Shown here in pieces: positions 10,489-18,185 of a DNA stretch of 64,000 nt. The notes under the pieces are model-generated. The model saw only the letters and a list, made by a program, of their open reading frames with translations. It was not told the origin of the DNA and did no database searches. A program made the position numbers and the translations under genes. Source of the DNA: Desulfobacterium sp. (GTDB lineage Bacteria; Desulfobacterota; Desulfobacteria; Desulfobacterales; Desulfobacteraceae); contig JAQYWC010000001.1 of the NCBI GenBank assembly GCA_030145245.1, positions 62,001-126,000 on the forward strand, in the 5' to 3' direction. The first letter of the stretch is position 1. Each line of letters begins with the position of its first letter.

Positions 10489-11196
10489 TTGGAAGGCATA
10501 GTACTTATTATTGACGATGACGTAAAACTTCAAAAACTTCTGAAAGAATACTTGCAGGGATACGGTTTCAAAATCATCTCTTTATTAAGCGGTGCTGATG
10601 CCATGACAACCATTCAAAATAAATATCCAGATATCATCATTTTGGATATCGTAATGCCAGGACAAGATGGCCTTGAGGTCCTCAGAAATATCAGAAAATC
10701 ATACACCACACCTGTTATTATGCTGTCAGCCAAAGGCGAAGAGACAGACAGGATTATCGGGCTTGAGGTAGGTGCTGACGATTATCTTCCAAAACCTTTT
10801 AATCCCCGTGAATTGCTTGCGCGAATGAAAGCAGTCTTGCGAAGACCTAAACCGGGTCAGGCCTCGGTTGACGTTATAGAGAAGCAAGGGATGTCTGTCA
10901 AAGCCGGTGGTATGGAACTTGACCGTTTCATGCAATCCTTAATACGAAAAGATAAAGTGGTTGAATTGACCTCGACCGAATACGGCATACTCGAAGCATT
11001 GATGGTAAGGCCCAACACCGTTTTTAGCCGGGGGCAACTGATGAACCATGTACGTGGCAAGGACTTTAGCGCATTTGACCGGAGTATCGATATGCATATC
11101 AGTAAGATTCGGGCAAAAATTAAAACCGTTTCAAATGAGCGTAATCTTATTAAAACCGTATGGAGTACGGGCTATATGTTCGTTACAGATTCTTGA
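10489..11196 (+). CDS. OmpR-family response regulator
   Basis: A receiver domain (about residues 3-115) contains LIIDDD, phospho-acceptor Asp in IIILDIVMPGQDG and a conserved lysine in LPKPF. A winged-helix DNA-binding domain follows (about 140-232) with ELTSTEYGILEAL and DRSIDMHISKIRAKI. The start is taken as the TTG at 10489, which has GGGAGG nine bases upstream; an in-frame TTG at 10453 lacks one. The gene overlaps or abuts the histidine kinase that follows, so they form one operon. Base composition here and through 14.4 kb is more AT-rich than the flanking blocks, which could indicate a separate origin. The TTACA-type direct repeats upstream of the secreted protein downstream are a possible target. 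Confidence 0.92.
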   Translation: MEGIVLIIDDDVKLQKLLKEYLQGYGFKIISLLSGADAMTTIQNKYPDIIILDIVMPGQDGLEVLRNIRKSYTTPVIMLSAKGEETDRIIGLEVGADDYLPKPFNPRELLARMKAVLRRPKPGQASVDVIEKQGMSVKAGGMELDRFMQSLIRKDKVVELTSTEYGILEALMVRPNTVFSRGQLMNHVRGKDFSAFDRSIDMHISKIRAKIKTVSNERNLIKTVWSTGYMFVTDS

Positions 11197-12608
11197 AACC
11201 CAAAAAACTGCATATAAAAATATTCCTTATCTCGATCTTAATTCTTGTAATTTCGGAGCTTGTAGTCTTTTTTCTTTTCAGGGCAACCGCCATCAACTAC
11301 ATCCACACAACCTCACTAGATTATTTAAATTATCGTGCTGAAAGTTTTAAATCCCTGATCGAAGAAAAACTCGAAAAAAAACAATCAGACACAAACGATA
11401 ATAATCTTTACATTGAGTCGCTTTTCAATGATATGCACAGACTGTATAAAGCGCAAATCTGCCTTTTATCACCGGAAGGTGCCCTTTTAACCTGCTCGGA
11501 CAACCAACCCGTAAAAGTCATTGCTGTAAACAGGCTGACTCCGTATAACAATTTCTATTATAAAAACATTAGCGAACCAGACAGAGAGCTTTTTTATTCG
11601 CATCTTCCTATACAGTTTTCCAGCGGTAAAACCGGCGCCGTTATCATTCTATTTGACAGAAGCAAAATCCGCATCGTCAGTGCTGCTGAAGACCTGATCT
11701 TCTTTTTTTTATGTTTCTGCCTGGCGGGCATCGGTTTTGGCGTTGCTGTTCTCCTGTTTCCAGCCTCCCGTTTTATTACTCAGCCATTAAGGGAACTTCG
11801 CAAATCAGCCCTGCGTATCTCAGACGGCGATTTTGTTCACAGAACAGAAATCGAAACTGATGATGAAATCGGTGATCTGGGCAATGCTTTTAATCATCTG
11901 GCTGATACCATCAGCCAGATGATCAAAGGTACTAAAGAGCTAACGGCCAATATTTCACATGAACTCAGGTCTCCCCTTGCCCGAATACGAATCGCCGAAG
12001 AGATTATTCTGGATAAACTGAAAAATGCAGGCATGGATTCCCAGCTGCCTGTGACGGAACTGGACGCTATCCATTTGGAAATTGAAGAAATGGACAGTCT
12101 TATAGGACAAATCCTTATTCTGTCAAAACTCGATACGCAAAAACTCTCACAGAGTATGAAAATGGTGGATATGGTTCAGCTTCTAACAGATATACTGGAA
12201 CGGTTTGCCCCTGCTGCCCTTCGAAAATCTATTCACATAAAAATCGATATACCACATGAACTGATGCGCTTTTTTGCCAATACCGAAGATATTCGCACCA
12301 TTTATTCCAATCTTCTGGATAATGCCCTAAAGTATACCCCGGCCAGCGGCATCGTTGAAATTAGCCTGTCCGGAAACTCCGAACAACTTAATTTCTCCAT
12401 TTCGAATAGCTGCAATATAGAAAAAGACCTGAATCTCGACAAAATTTTTCAGCCATTTTACCGACCGGTTTCAAATATTGAGGCCGGGACGGGACTGGGG
12501 CTGGCAATCACAAAGAAAATTGTTGGAAATTACGACGGTAGTATTGAAGCAGTACAATCGGAAGACGGATTGATGTTAAGGGTTACTCTGAAACATCAAC
12601 CCGTATAA
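11160..12608 (+). CDS. Membrane sensor histidine kinase (HAMP-HisKA-HATPase)
   Basis: Two membrane helices (about residues 18-42 and 175-200) flank a periplasmic sensor of roughly 130 residues. A HAMP domain follows (about 200-255), then HisKA with NISHELRSPLARIRIAEE (His near 267) and HATPase with NLLDNALKYTPASG and GTGLGLAITKKI. The layout matches the CpxA/QseC class. The ATG at 11160 overlaps the regulator by 37 bases and has no clear ribosome site. An in-frame TTG at 11193, overlapping the regulator stop, would also give a good membrane-anchor start. It is the cognate kinase of the preceding regulator by position. The ligand is unknown. Confidence 0.9.
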   Translation: MEYGLYVRYRFLKPKKLHIKIFLISILILVISELVVFFLFRATAINYIHTTSLDYLNYRAESFKSLIEEKLEKKQSDTNDNNLYIESLFNDMHRLYKAQICLLSPEGALLTCSDNQPVKVIAVNRLTPYNNFYYKNISEPDRELFYSHLPIQFSSGKTGAVIILFDRSKIRIVSAAEDLIFFFLCFCLAGIGFGVAVLLFPASRFITQPLRELRKSALRISDGDFVHRTEIETDDEIGDLGNAFNHLADTISQMIKGTKELTANISHELRSPLARIRIAEEIILDKLKNAGMDSQLPVTELDAIHLEIEEMDSLIGQILILSKLDTQKLSQSMKMVDMVQLLTDILERFAPAALRKSIHIKIDIPHELMRFFANTEDIRTIYSNLLDNALKYTPASGIVEISLSGNSEQLNFSISNSCNIEKDLNLDKIFQPFYRPVSNIEAGTGLGLAITKKIVGNYDGSIEAVQSEDGLMLRVTLKHQPV

Positions 12609-12609
12609 A

Positions 12610-12738
12610 ATGTCACTTAAGGTTGCAGCAATAGAGCTTGATTACCTTATTGCCTGGTACGCCAATTTCTGTGCCGGAGGTTCGAACCTTCTCAGGCGTT
12701 TGCCAAACGATCATGCATTCCCTCCTTTAAACGCCTAG
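12610..12738 (+). CDS. Possible 42-residue protein after the kinase
   Basis: An ATG one base after the kinase stop opens a 42-codon frame that contains LIAWYANFCAGGSNLLRRLP. The composition looks protein-like, and the spacing suggests translational coupling. It could equally be the tail of a deleted gene fused there by chance. An inverted repeat (AGGCGTTT / AAACGCCT) overlaps its 3' end, and GAGGTTCGAACCTTC inside it mimics a tRNA T-arm without the rest of a tRNA. I do not recognise a family. Confidence 0.3.
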   Translation: MSLKVAAIELDYLIAWYANFCAGGSNLLRRLPNDHAFPPLNA

Positions 12739-12755
12739 GTGTATCTCACCATCGG

Positions 12756-12870
12756 TGCTCTTTCTTTACAATTTTTTACATTTGTAACAAACTTTACTTA
12801 CAATTCTTTGTTATTATTCAATCACGATCAAAAGTAACAAATCGTTTGTCATGGTAAACTCAAAGAGGGG
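12756..12870 (+). promoter_or_regulatory. Promoter region with TTACA-type repeats
   Basis: An AT-rich stretch carries several copies of TTTACA/TTACAA in the same orientation, some spaced about one helical turn apart, plus an inverted TAACAAA/TTTGTCA pair. OmpR-family regulators commonly bind tandem direct repeats. The regulator encoded just upstream could therefore act here on the secreted-protein gene at 13036. This is inference from position and pattern only. Confidence 0.35.
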
Positions 12871-12874
12871 AACT

Positions 12875-12907
12875 ATGAACATAAACACAACAGATCTTTC
12901 AAGATGA
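12875..12907 (+). CDS. Possible 10-residue leader peptide
   Basis: The ATG at 12875 follows AGAGGGG by four bases, one of the best ribosome sites in this block, yet encodes only MNINTTDLSR before TGA. Short leaders of this sort can couple translation to expression of a downstream gene. It could also be the damaged 5' end of an older gene, because further protein-like frames continue up to 13000. Confidence 0.25.
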   Translation: MNINTTDLSR

Positions 12908-13035
12908 TCCAGCAGTAAAACTATTTCCTGAAAGCCGTTCAAAAAGTGAGAGAAGATGGCCTTAACAGCGAAAGGAGGAATATTCGTCGTCAAAATTGTA
13001 GTAACCTAATTTTAACCTTAATATGGAGATCTAAC

Positions 13036-14427
13036 ATGAAAAATCTATTTTTTAAACGATTAACCATGAAATTGATGATCACGGTTCTCACTATCGCAGC
13101 ATTAGGTTTGCAAGTGGATCTTTACGCCGATACGTGTAAGGATAAGTTTCCAAACAACACACCCTTGTGGGCAGGGCCTTATGATATTTTTATCAACCCT
13201 GAACTCAACATTGCTTATCCTGATACCGGCGCTGCCTACTGGTCATTAAAGTGTACAATACCCAAGGGGGCCAAGCTGGAGTTGGTGGGCAAATATGCAC
13301 ACGCACGATATCTGTCCATCAATTCCTATGACGCAGTTTTAGGCGCTCCGACCGATTCTCTTAACGATGTTCAGATCGTTCCTGATCCAGGTTCGGAAAA
13401 CCCTTTCCTTCCTGGTGCCAACCGTAATAGTGGACACAACCGTAACTTCACCGTTACAATTCTGAATGAATTTTCTCCGGAAGATCCATCCCAGCGTGAG
13501 CCAAATACGCTGTATGCCAAAGCCGGTGACGAGGATGAACTCGTCCTGGCATGGCGTATCTATGTCACCGATAAAAAACGTGATATTACCGGCGGTGTTG
13601 GACTGCCGGAACCACGTGTAATACTGGCAAGCGGAGAGGTGTTGGATGCAGAAGCTTCATACGCGGTATTATCCATTGATCCAACAACTCTTCCTGTTAT
13701 GCTCATGGATCCGCAAACGTATTATGCGCTGAGAGAAGGACTCGTCCTTGCCCAATATGGTGTCATAGCACCGCCGAATTACCCGGCTACGAATCCCCCG
13801 GTTTTTAAAAAAGTCTTCAATGTCAATGAATCTGTCTCTTGCTCGTTCGTGGGTCAGTTCTTGGGGATGTGCAACCCAGCACCTGAATATTCTGTTGGGC
13901 AGTGGGCAAACCTTGATAATCAGTATATGTCTGTTACTGTGAACCGCGGCTATGGGGAGATTGTGGTGATTCGGGGAAAGGCGCCGGTTACGCCTGAGAC
14001 TTACCGGAGGGTGCCTTTCATGCAGGGCGACGTCGACATGCGCTATTGGTCCATAACCACAAACGAGTCAATTGCCACAACCAAAGTTGCGGACGGTATC
14101 TATGACGAGCAGGCCCCTATTGACGAAAACGGCTATTACACTATCGTAGTTAGCCTTCCCGCGGATCGTCCTCAAAATGCGCAGATTAGAAATGGCGTAA
14201 CATGGCTGGAATGGCCTGAAAATGGTGACGGTGCAGGGCATCTGGATGATGCAAATCTCATGATCCGCAACATGCTCCCATCATCTGATTTCGAGCACGC
14301 TGTCCAGAACGTGACACAACCGGGCGACGAGTCTGCAGTTCTCGGACCCTACATGCCCGTTTGTCAGTATATGAGCATCGAGGACTTTGAGGCACTCGGT
14401 CAAAGGCCTTGGAAATACCTGCCATAG
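13036..14427 (+). CDS. Secreted protein of unknown function
   Basis: The start is set at 13036, where GGAG lies eight bases upstream and the product begins with a signal peptide (MKNLFFKRLTMKLMITVLTI, cleavage likely near LYADTC). The mature protein of about 430 residues is rich in aromatic and acidic residues. It has repeated beta-strand-like segments and four to five cysteines (DTCKDKF, LKCTI, SCSFVGQFLGMCNP), suggesting disulfides in the periplasm or outside the cell. I do not recognise a catalytic motif. It lies downstream of the two-component system in the same AT-richer block and is followed by a strong terminator, so it may be the main target of that system. Confidence 0.75.
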   Translation: MKNLFFKRLTMKLMITVLTIAALGLQVDLYADTCKDKFPNNTPLWAGPYDIFINPELNIAYPDTGAAYWSLKCTIPKGAKLELVGKYAHARYLSINSYDAVLGAPTDSLNDVQIVPDPGSENPFLPGANRNSGHNRNFTVTILNEFSPEDPSQREPNTLYAKAGDEDELVLAWRIYVTDKKRDITGGVGLPEPRVILASGEVLDAEASYAVLSIDPTTLPVMLMDPQTYYALREGLVLAQYGVIAPPNYPATNPPVFKKVFNVNESVSCSFVGQFLGMCNPAPEYSVGQWANLDNQYMSVTVNRGYGEIVVIRGKAPVTPETYRRVPFMQGDVDMRYWSITTNESIATTKVADGIYDEQAPIDENGYYTIVVSLPADRPQNAQIRNGVTWLEWPENGDGAGHLDDANLMIRNMLPSSDFEHAVQNVTQPGDESAVLGPYMPVCQYMSIEDFEALGQRPWKYLP

Positions 14428-14442
14428 TCATGTATCAGAATT

Positions 14443-14739
14443 TTAATCCAAAAACTGATAATAAGTAAGAGTGTGAGCTGGGGAAAATCTCTTCCCCGGC
14501 TCACTTGTATTTTTGACTGCCACATTCCGGATTTTGTTTGCGCTGATAAATCCGTCAGAGGGAAGCCTGCAACCAATCCTTCCCGATATGGATGAGATAT
14601 CTGCGTCATTGTTCCTGAGAAAACCGTCGGTTGAGTCATATTGATAGGCAATGCCAAAATCACCGGTTCCGTCACTGATATTTACTTTTGTGTCAATGGT
14701 TTCGTAGAATTTGTAACCCACGGCAATCTCGTAGTCCAT
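14443..14739 (-). CDS. Possible outer-membrane protein fragment
   Basis: This 98-codon frame begins MDYEIAVGYKFYETIDTKVN and shows alternating hydrophobic/polar residues like the strands of an outer-membrane barrel. There is no ribosome site, and the frame is closed by a stop a few codons upstream, so it may be the 3' remnant of a larger gene. It overlaps the terminator of the convergent secreted-protein gene. It may also be spurious. Confidence 0.25.
   Translation of the reverse strand: MDYEIAVGYKFYETIDTKVNISDGTGDFGIAYQYDSTDGFLRNNDADISSISGRIGCRLPSDGFISANKIRNVAVKNTSEPGKRFSPAHTLTYYQFLD
14473..14514 (+). terminator. Rho-independent terminator after the secreted-protein gene
   Basis: A strong hairpin with arms GTGAGCTGGGGAA / TTCCCCGGCTCAC (one mismatch) and a six-base loop is followed by TTGTATTTTT. 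It begins 46 bases after the stop at 14427. Confidence 0.8.
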
Positions 14740-14783
14740 TTTCAGGGTGTCAAGGAGATTTTATAGCTGTACCCCTTTCCCTG

Positions 14784-16394
14784 TCAGGAAGGGGGGGCGG
14801 TTGGTTGTTTAAGGAAACAGAAGGGATCCCGGTCCCGGAATGGGTCCAGCCCGCAGCTATGGGTGATGGCAAGGCATCCCCGGCATGCAGGGACGAGGTC
14901 ACAGCTTTGGCAGGCTTCACTACCCCTGCGGTAGGCACGGGCAGCATCCGAGTGATAGATCTCTTGAAGGGAGGAGTGAAGGATGTTGCCAATGGGAGAG
15001 GGGAATTTTCGGCAGGCGTGGATCTCCCCCCCGGGAAGCAGGGAGACAAAGTTAAAGGCGGCGCCGCATCCGAACCCGGTGCATCCGCCGAACAGGGGCT
15101 CTTCCTTTTCCTTGCGGATGATGTTGATCAGATTGTCCTTGAGGCCCAGGATGGGGTTTTCCCGGGCCGTTTCTTCGTATTGCCTTAAAAAAGTTTCAAA
15201 CTCCTTTGGCTCGGGCATCTGGAGCCGGGCTCCCTCTCCCACCGTGGCAAGACGGTTGAAGGTGAAGTGGTCGGCACGTCCCTGGAGGAGTTGTGACAGG
15301 GGTAGCACCTGATTCAGGTTGTCCCGGGTCAGGGTGAGCATGACCATGGAATAGATTCCCAGCTGCCGGAGCCGGTCCAGAAAGGCAAGGGAGCGGTCAA
15401 AATGCCCTGGTCCCCGTATGTGGTCGTTGTGATGGGAAAGTCCCTCAAGGCTGATCTGGAAGAACTGGGGAGGGGAGATTGCAACCAGGCGCTCCATGGC
15501 CTCCATGGGGGTGGGATTTCCGAGCACGGCAAGTCCTAGGCCCCTGTCCCGGGCGCTTTGGTAGAGGTGGAAGAAACGGGGATGAAGAAAGGGATTGCCG
15601 CCGGTAAAGGTTACCTGGCCCCGCACATGCATGGCCTGGCAAAATTGGTCAAAATCGTCCAGGACCGCCAGGGCCCTGTCATGGGGCATGACCGCCCGGT
15701 CGCTGCGATCGTAACAGTGCTTGCAGTGAAGGTCGCATGCCTGGGTGATGTGCCACTGGAGGGTGAACACCCCGGCTTCCAGGAACCCGGAGACGGTGGC
15801 ATCGCCAGGGGCTGGCAGAAAATCCCGTTGAATCCGGGAGGGGGGCGCCCAAAGAAGGCCTTTGTCAACGGCCCGGTCCAGGACCGACCTGATCACCCCC
15901 TTTGTTACATTTCCCTGGGCTGCGGCCCCAGCAAGGGGGATCTCTTCCAGGACGATTTTCAGGGCCAGGAGATCCTCGCTTTCGGCCTGGGCCACGAGAA
16001 TCTTATGGCTTTTGGGATGACGCCAGACCAGGATATGGCCGGGGCAGGGGGCAGGGGATTCCTGGTTCCCGGCACCGGGCGCAAGAAGGGAAACCAGGCG
16101 GTTCCAGGCCACGGGAACCAGCGAGAGGGCAGGGTTCACGCTTATTTTACCGGGGGCGTTCCCGTGGGGCCGGGTGTTCCCGATTTCATGGCGGGCCCAT
16201 TCCATGCTGGCAAGATCGTCGATGTAGCCCGGCAGATTCAGCGGTTCCTTTAATTGGGAGAGCATGGAGGGAAAGCCCTGGGGGGATAAATTCCCATCCA
16301 GGGCCGCCAAAACCCTTCCCCAGGTCTTTGTACCAAGGGCATGGCGGCTGCTGGAAAAGATTGAAGAATGGTTATCCAGGTGTGGTTTGGTCAC
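14784..16394 (-). CDS. Radical SAM/SPASM peptide maturase (selenobiotic type)
   Basis: A 536-residue protein whose N-terminal 200 residues look like a peptide-recognition region. The radical SAM core starts with Cys220, Cys224 and Cys227 (QACDLHCKHCYD), the ligands of the SAM-binding 4Fe-4S cluster. The C-terminus has a SPASM-like cysteine set (GGCTGFGCG, HACRKFP, CQSCDLVPACRGC) for auxiliary clusters. Enzymes of this build modify ribosomal peptides by radical chemistry. The start is a GTG at 16394 with AGGTG upstream. Seventy-nine bases upstream on the same strand lies the short multi-UGA gene described in the next entry, the obvious substrate. From memory this pair resembles the 'selenobiotic' peptide systems predicted by genome mining. 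The exact crosslink or reaction is not known to me. Confidence 0.88.
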   Translation of the reverse strand: MTKPHLDNHSSIFSSSRHALGTKTWGRVLAALDGNLSPQGFPSMLSQLKEPLNLPGYIDDLASMEWARHEIGNTRPHGNAPGKISVNPALSLVPVAWNRLVSLLAPGAGNQESPAPCPGHILVWRHPKSHKILVAQAESEDLLALKIVLEEIPLAGAAAQGNVTKGVIRSVLDRAVDKGLLWAPPSRIQRDFLPAPGDATVSGFLEAGVFTLQWHITQACDLHCKHCYDRSDRAVMPHDRALAVLDDFDQFCQAMHVRGQVTFTGGNPFLHPRFFHLYQSARDRGLGLAVLGNPTPMEAMERLVAISPPQFFQISLEGLSHHNDHIRGPGHFDRSLAFLDRLRQLGIYSMVMLTLTRDNLNQVLPLSQLLQGRADHFTFNRLATVGEGARLQMPEPKEFETFLRQYEETARENPILGLKDNLINIIRKEKEEPLFGGCTGFGCGAAFNFVSLLPGGEIHACRKFPSPIGNILHSSLQEIYHSDAARAYRRGSEACQSCDLVPACRGCLAITHSCGLDPFRDRDPFCFLKQPTAPPS

Positions 16395-16449
16395 GTTTCA
16401 CCTGTAACATGAAGAAATGGATTGATGATAGGGGCTGGCTGTTAAATGT

Positions 16450-16466
16450 GCATGCATCCAGCATGC
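16450..16466 (-). promoter_or_regulatory. SECIS-like hairpin 3
   Basis: Stem GCATGC/GCATGC with loop TGGAT starts its loop 19 bases after the third UGA. It lies beyond the UGA-UAA stop pair, in untranslated sequence, so codon choice cannot explain it. This supports the third UGA being decoded as Sec72 and the fourth being the stop. Confidence 0.72.
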
Positions 16467-16473
16467 GGTGTTA

Positions 16474-16695
16474 TCAGCTTCAGCCACTCTTGCCGGGTTG
16501 TTTATGGTCCTGGTCGGTGCCGCCGGCACCGGAGCTTCCGCCACTTCACCCGCTGTGGGAGCTACCTGCTCCCTCCTTATCGCCGCTTCAGGCGCTTTTG
16601 CCTGGAGAACAGCCGGTAAAGGCTGCGGCGGACCCCGTGATCAGACCGGCGACGCAAAAGCCCGCCAGAATCTTTTTCAGGTCGTTTCCGTCCAT
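16474..16695 (-). CDS. Multi-selenocysteine peptide, substrate of the radical SAM enzyme
   Basis: The ATG at 16695 has AAGGAG six bases upstream. Reading UGA as selenocysteine gives 73 residues. A leader (MDGNDLKKILAGFCVAGLIT, then a small-residue stretch ending FTGC) is followed by a Gly/Ser-rich core with Sec at positions 36, 50 and 72. The contexts are SAUSGD, SGUSGG and SGUS. The three UGA codons are at 16590-16588, 16548-16546 and 16482-16480; a fourth UGA at 16476-16474, directly followed by UAA, is taken as the stop. Each of the first three is followed by its own SECIS-like hairpin. Conventional calling would end the gene at codon 36. Leader and core composition, plus the adjacent maturase, fit a ribosomally made, post-translationally modified peptide. 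The TGC at residue 29 could be a cleavage or lipid-attachment point, which is uncertain. No Sec-insertion genes lie in the window. Confidence 0.85.
16515..16531 (-). promoter_or_regulatory. SECIS-like hairpin 2
   Basis: Stem CGGTGC/GCACCG with loop CGGCG starts its loop 20 bases after the second UGA, the same register as hairpin 1. The GG at loop positions 2-3 is kept. It should serve Sec50. Confidence 0.72.
16557..16573 (-). promoter_or_regulatory. SECIS-like hairpin 1
   Basis: Stem GGGAGC/GCTCCC with loop AGGTA starts its loop 20 bases after the first UGA. The closing GC pairs and the AGGT loop resemble the E. coli fdhF SECIS, whose loop (AGGUCU) also sits between GC pairs. It should recruit SelB and decode Sec36. 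Confidence 0.8.
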
Positions 16696-16858
16696 GCTTG
16701 TCTCCTTGTTCAAGGTAGGTATGGTACACATTCCCCCTGGGGGCGGGAATTCGAAAATCAGAGGCATCTTGTCAATGGGGTGGAATATTGCTTTTGTGAA
16801 TCGCCTTGGAAAGAGAGTCAGCCTGATGGAATAAAACTACCAGAGCTCCTGTGGCCTG

Positions 16859-17140
16859 TCAATGGGCCGGTTTTTTTTCAGCAGCCCAATCATAAGAAGT
16901 ATAGCCTGATTGAACCCTTCGTCTGTCTGCTTTTTCCCGTCGGTCATTGTACTGGGAGAGGGTGACAATAACGCCATCCCTGACTTCTTCCCGGCGTTCT
17001 CTCTTTCTTTTGCGCAGTTTTCGTTTGATTCTCAGGTGTAAGTTTCGTCTTCTTTTATTGATTGCCAGTTCTCCACTTATCGGAACCGTCGGTTCAACCG
17101 ATTTTTTCAGAACGGGTAGTATTATTGGTCTGCTAGGCAT
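16859..17140 (-). CDS. Small basic protein of unknown function
   Basis: A 93-residue product with AGGAG eight bases before its ATG. The middle is strikingly basic (KRRRNLHLRIKRKLRKRKRE) and is followed by EEVRDGVIVTLSQYNDRREK. The pattern of a basic helix leading to a DGVIVTLS segment recalls short uncharacterised proteins I associate with Desulfobacterota, but I cannot name a family. It could bind nucleic acid or a partner protein. It lies upstream of the selenopeptide on the same strand with a gap of about 160 bases, so co-expression is possible but not shown. Confidence 0.6.
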   Translation of the reverse strand: MPSRPIILPVLKKSVEPTVPISGELAINKRRRNLHLRIKRKLRKRKRERREEVRDGVIVTLSQYNDRREKADRRRVQSGYTSYDWAAEKKPAH

Positions 17141-17346
17141 AATCGTATCTCCTGTACCTGATAGTGCGATAAACTATTCTAATGAAAAGGTATGCTCGGT
17201 ATTGTTGTTCGTCAACCCCTTTGCAGGGAGGATTTAAAACGAGCGTTCCCGGGCCCATCAGCCATGGTCTATCTTTTGTCGTTTGTTTGGGGTGCGCGGA
17301 AGTGTTTGTTGTGCCAAATAAAAAACGGCATGTTTGATTTTTGTGC

Positions 17347-17375
17347 TTGACATTATAAAAATTTAACGCTAAATC
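17347..17375 (+). promoter_or_regulatory. Sigma-70-like promoter
   Basis: TTGACA at 17347-17352 and TAAATC at 17370-17375 are separated by 17 bases. It lies about 260 bases before the NusG-like gene, leaving room for a long untranslated leader. Confidence 0.45.
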
Positions 17376-17636
17376 AGAGAACCATCAGCCCTTTGCTCAT
17401 TCAGAACTGAGTACATAAAGATCTGGTGGACCATGGAAGCGCTCGGCTGCTTTCAAACATAATACGGTTTTGTCTGTCCCAGTGCGATGAAACCGTTCAA
17501 GTCATACCCTGTTCCTGGTGTGTGGGATCTGTTTACTCCTGTGTCATGCCGGGGTATGATCACACCTCTTGTCCGGCTGATTTGGTATTCAGCTTTTTTT
17601 ACTCAATTCCCTTGTTCTGCCCATTGGAATCCTCCC

Positions 17637-18182
17637 ATGAATTCTTTTTCTCAAATCGATTGCAGTAACTGGTTTGTATTATCTACAGTGCCCGGTTCGG
17701 AATACAAACTTAAAAAGTCAATCCATGTTTTTGCTGGAGACCAGGTAACTCTCTACTTGCCATGCAGGGAGCTTTGTTATCGGATCAAGGGCGATTTTAA
17801 AAAAGTAACAAAACCCATTTTCCCAGGCTATCTCTTTGTCTACAAGAAACTTGAAACGCTCATGGTAAAGAGTCGTCATTCCCCCCTGGAGAGACAGCTC
17901 CATCCCATTTGTTATAACAACTCTTTTGCCATGGTGGAGGAACATGAAATGGCTTTTTTAATAGAGCTTGCAGGAGAGACCGGGCTTGTTGAAACCTCCC
18001 GGGCCCTGGTTACCGAAGATAAGGCCGTGACCATCATCGCCGGTCCTTTGAAAAATTTTACAGGCCGCATCCTTTATATCAATAGAAGAAAACAGAAGGC
18101 AAGAATCATGGTCGAGATGCTGAACAGACAGGTTCCCGTACCCCTGGGGCTTGAGATTCTGAAACCTGGCAGGAGGTCTTAA
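17637..18182 (+). CDS. NusG-like specialised antitermination factor
   Basis: The 181-residue protein opens, after a short N-terminus, with NWFVLSTVPGSEYKLKKSI, the N-terminal RNA-polymerase-binding (NGN) domain of NusG. KPIFPGYLFVY matches the conserved PGY motif. A C-terminal KOW domain follows (VTIIAGPLKNFTGRILYINR). Housekeeping NusG is normally next to secE and ribosomal genes; this copy is not, so it belongs to the RfaH/LoaP/UpxY class that helps polymerase read through long operons. The ATG at 17637 is the most likely start, although its ribosome site is weak. LoaP-class factors often sit at the head of polysaccharide or polyketide operons, which fits the acyl-carrier remnant directly downstream. 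Confidence 0.82.
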   Translation: MNSFSQIDCSNWFVLSTVPGSEYKLKKSIHVFAGDQVTLYLPCRELCYRIKGDFKKVTKPIFPGYLFVYKKLETLMVKSRHSPLERQLHPICYNNSFAMVEEHEMAFLIELAGETGLVETSRALVTEDKAVTIIAGPLKNFTGRILYINRRKQKARIMVEMLNRQVPVPLGLEILKPGRRS

Positions 18183-18185
18183 AAA

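Noticed and set aside
12672-12692. tRNA gene fragment suggested by GGTTCGAACC
   Set aside because: Only a T-arm-like palindrome is present; no acceptor, D or anticodon arm can be drawn around it on either strand.
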